Below are positions 63,998 through 64,000 of a stretch of DNA of 64,000 bases, in pieces (position 1 is the first letter of the stretch; each line of letters starts with the position of its first letter). The notes under the pieces are model-generated. The model worked only from the letters and a program-made list of their open reading frames with translations, was not told where the DNA came from and made no database searches. The stretch comes from Rhodocyclaceae bacterium. GTDB taxonomy: Bacteria; Pseudomonadota; Gammaproteobacteria; Burkholderiales; Rhodocyclaceae. The position numbers were made by a program, and so were the translations under genes. The stretch lies in contig VIKE01000022.1 in assembly GCA_008080565.1 (NCBI GenBank), forward strand, positions 17,025 through 81,024, in the 5' to 3' direction.

Positions 63998-64000
63998 ACA

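Overview
The window looks like a chromosomal segment of a GC-rich betaproteobacterium, most likely a Rhodocyclales member close to Dechloromonas or Azonexus. I infer this from the gene content (acetone carboxylase, Rnf complex, CcoG, the Bpt/Aat pair, Fbp iron uptake, PrpE/AcuI) and from protein style; no database search was possible. I see no rRNA, tRNA, CRISPR array, intact insertion sequence or prophage.

Layout. 0-7.5 kb: an acetone-catabolism operon. A divergent partial AcoR/AcxR-like activator (missing from the ORF track) faces a perfect 12+12 bp palindrome and a near-consensus sigma-54 promoter. These are followed by acxA-acxB-acxC (acetone + CO2 to acetoacetate), a fused CoA-transferase that would activate acetoacetate, a 72-aa protein and a carboxymuconolactone-decarboxylase-like protein. 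7.5-12 kb: an AT-richer lipoprotein gene, a Cys-rich exported repeat protein and a lone GspE/PilB-type ATPase with a lesion. 12-22 kb: DUF1841, FIST and nth, a PAS-PAS-GGDEF cyclase, rlmN, and the complete rnfABCDGE operon. 22-29 kb: pyrD, then tolC-macA-macB (permease broken) coupled to a flavocytochrome c-type flavoprotein. 29-38 kb: a hybrid histidine kinase, DUF411, a broken ankyrin gene, kup, acyP, a truncated Crp/Fnr gene and ccoG. 38-42 kb: a MocR regulator, a truncated hydrolase and an acyltransferase in gene-poor sequence. 42-48.9 kb: flavin reductase, the lemA/TPM cluster, a MaoC protein, capA, a MliC-YbaY fusion, and the N-end-rule transferases bpt and aat. 48.9-53.6 kb: an Fbp-type iron transporter with a Fur box at fbpA and an unusual Cys-rich ATPase. 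53.6-64 kb: NlpC/P60, acuI-response regulator-prpE, and ppx followed by an Mla-type lipid transport operon with a convergent TetR regulator.

The most striking signal is a dispersed element of about 37 bp (blocks CATTTCAATTTTGGCC and TTTTTCCGGTTGACCGTGG), with 14 recognisable copies plus a few decayed ones. Copies lie just after stop codons and terminators, but also in frame inside genes. In one sense frame the element encodes FFRLTVA and forms part of the TolC and CapA signal peptides and an MlaE membrane helix; in an antisense frame it encodes ATVNxKK in FIST, RnfC and probably MocR. One copy sits exactly where the Crp/Fnr gene is truncated. I do not recognise it as a named family.

A second theme is small lesions in otherwise normal genes: an in-frame loss of the TLHT box in the PilB-like ATPase, frameshifting deletions in macB and an ankyrin gene, and truncated Crp/Fnr and hydrolase genes.
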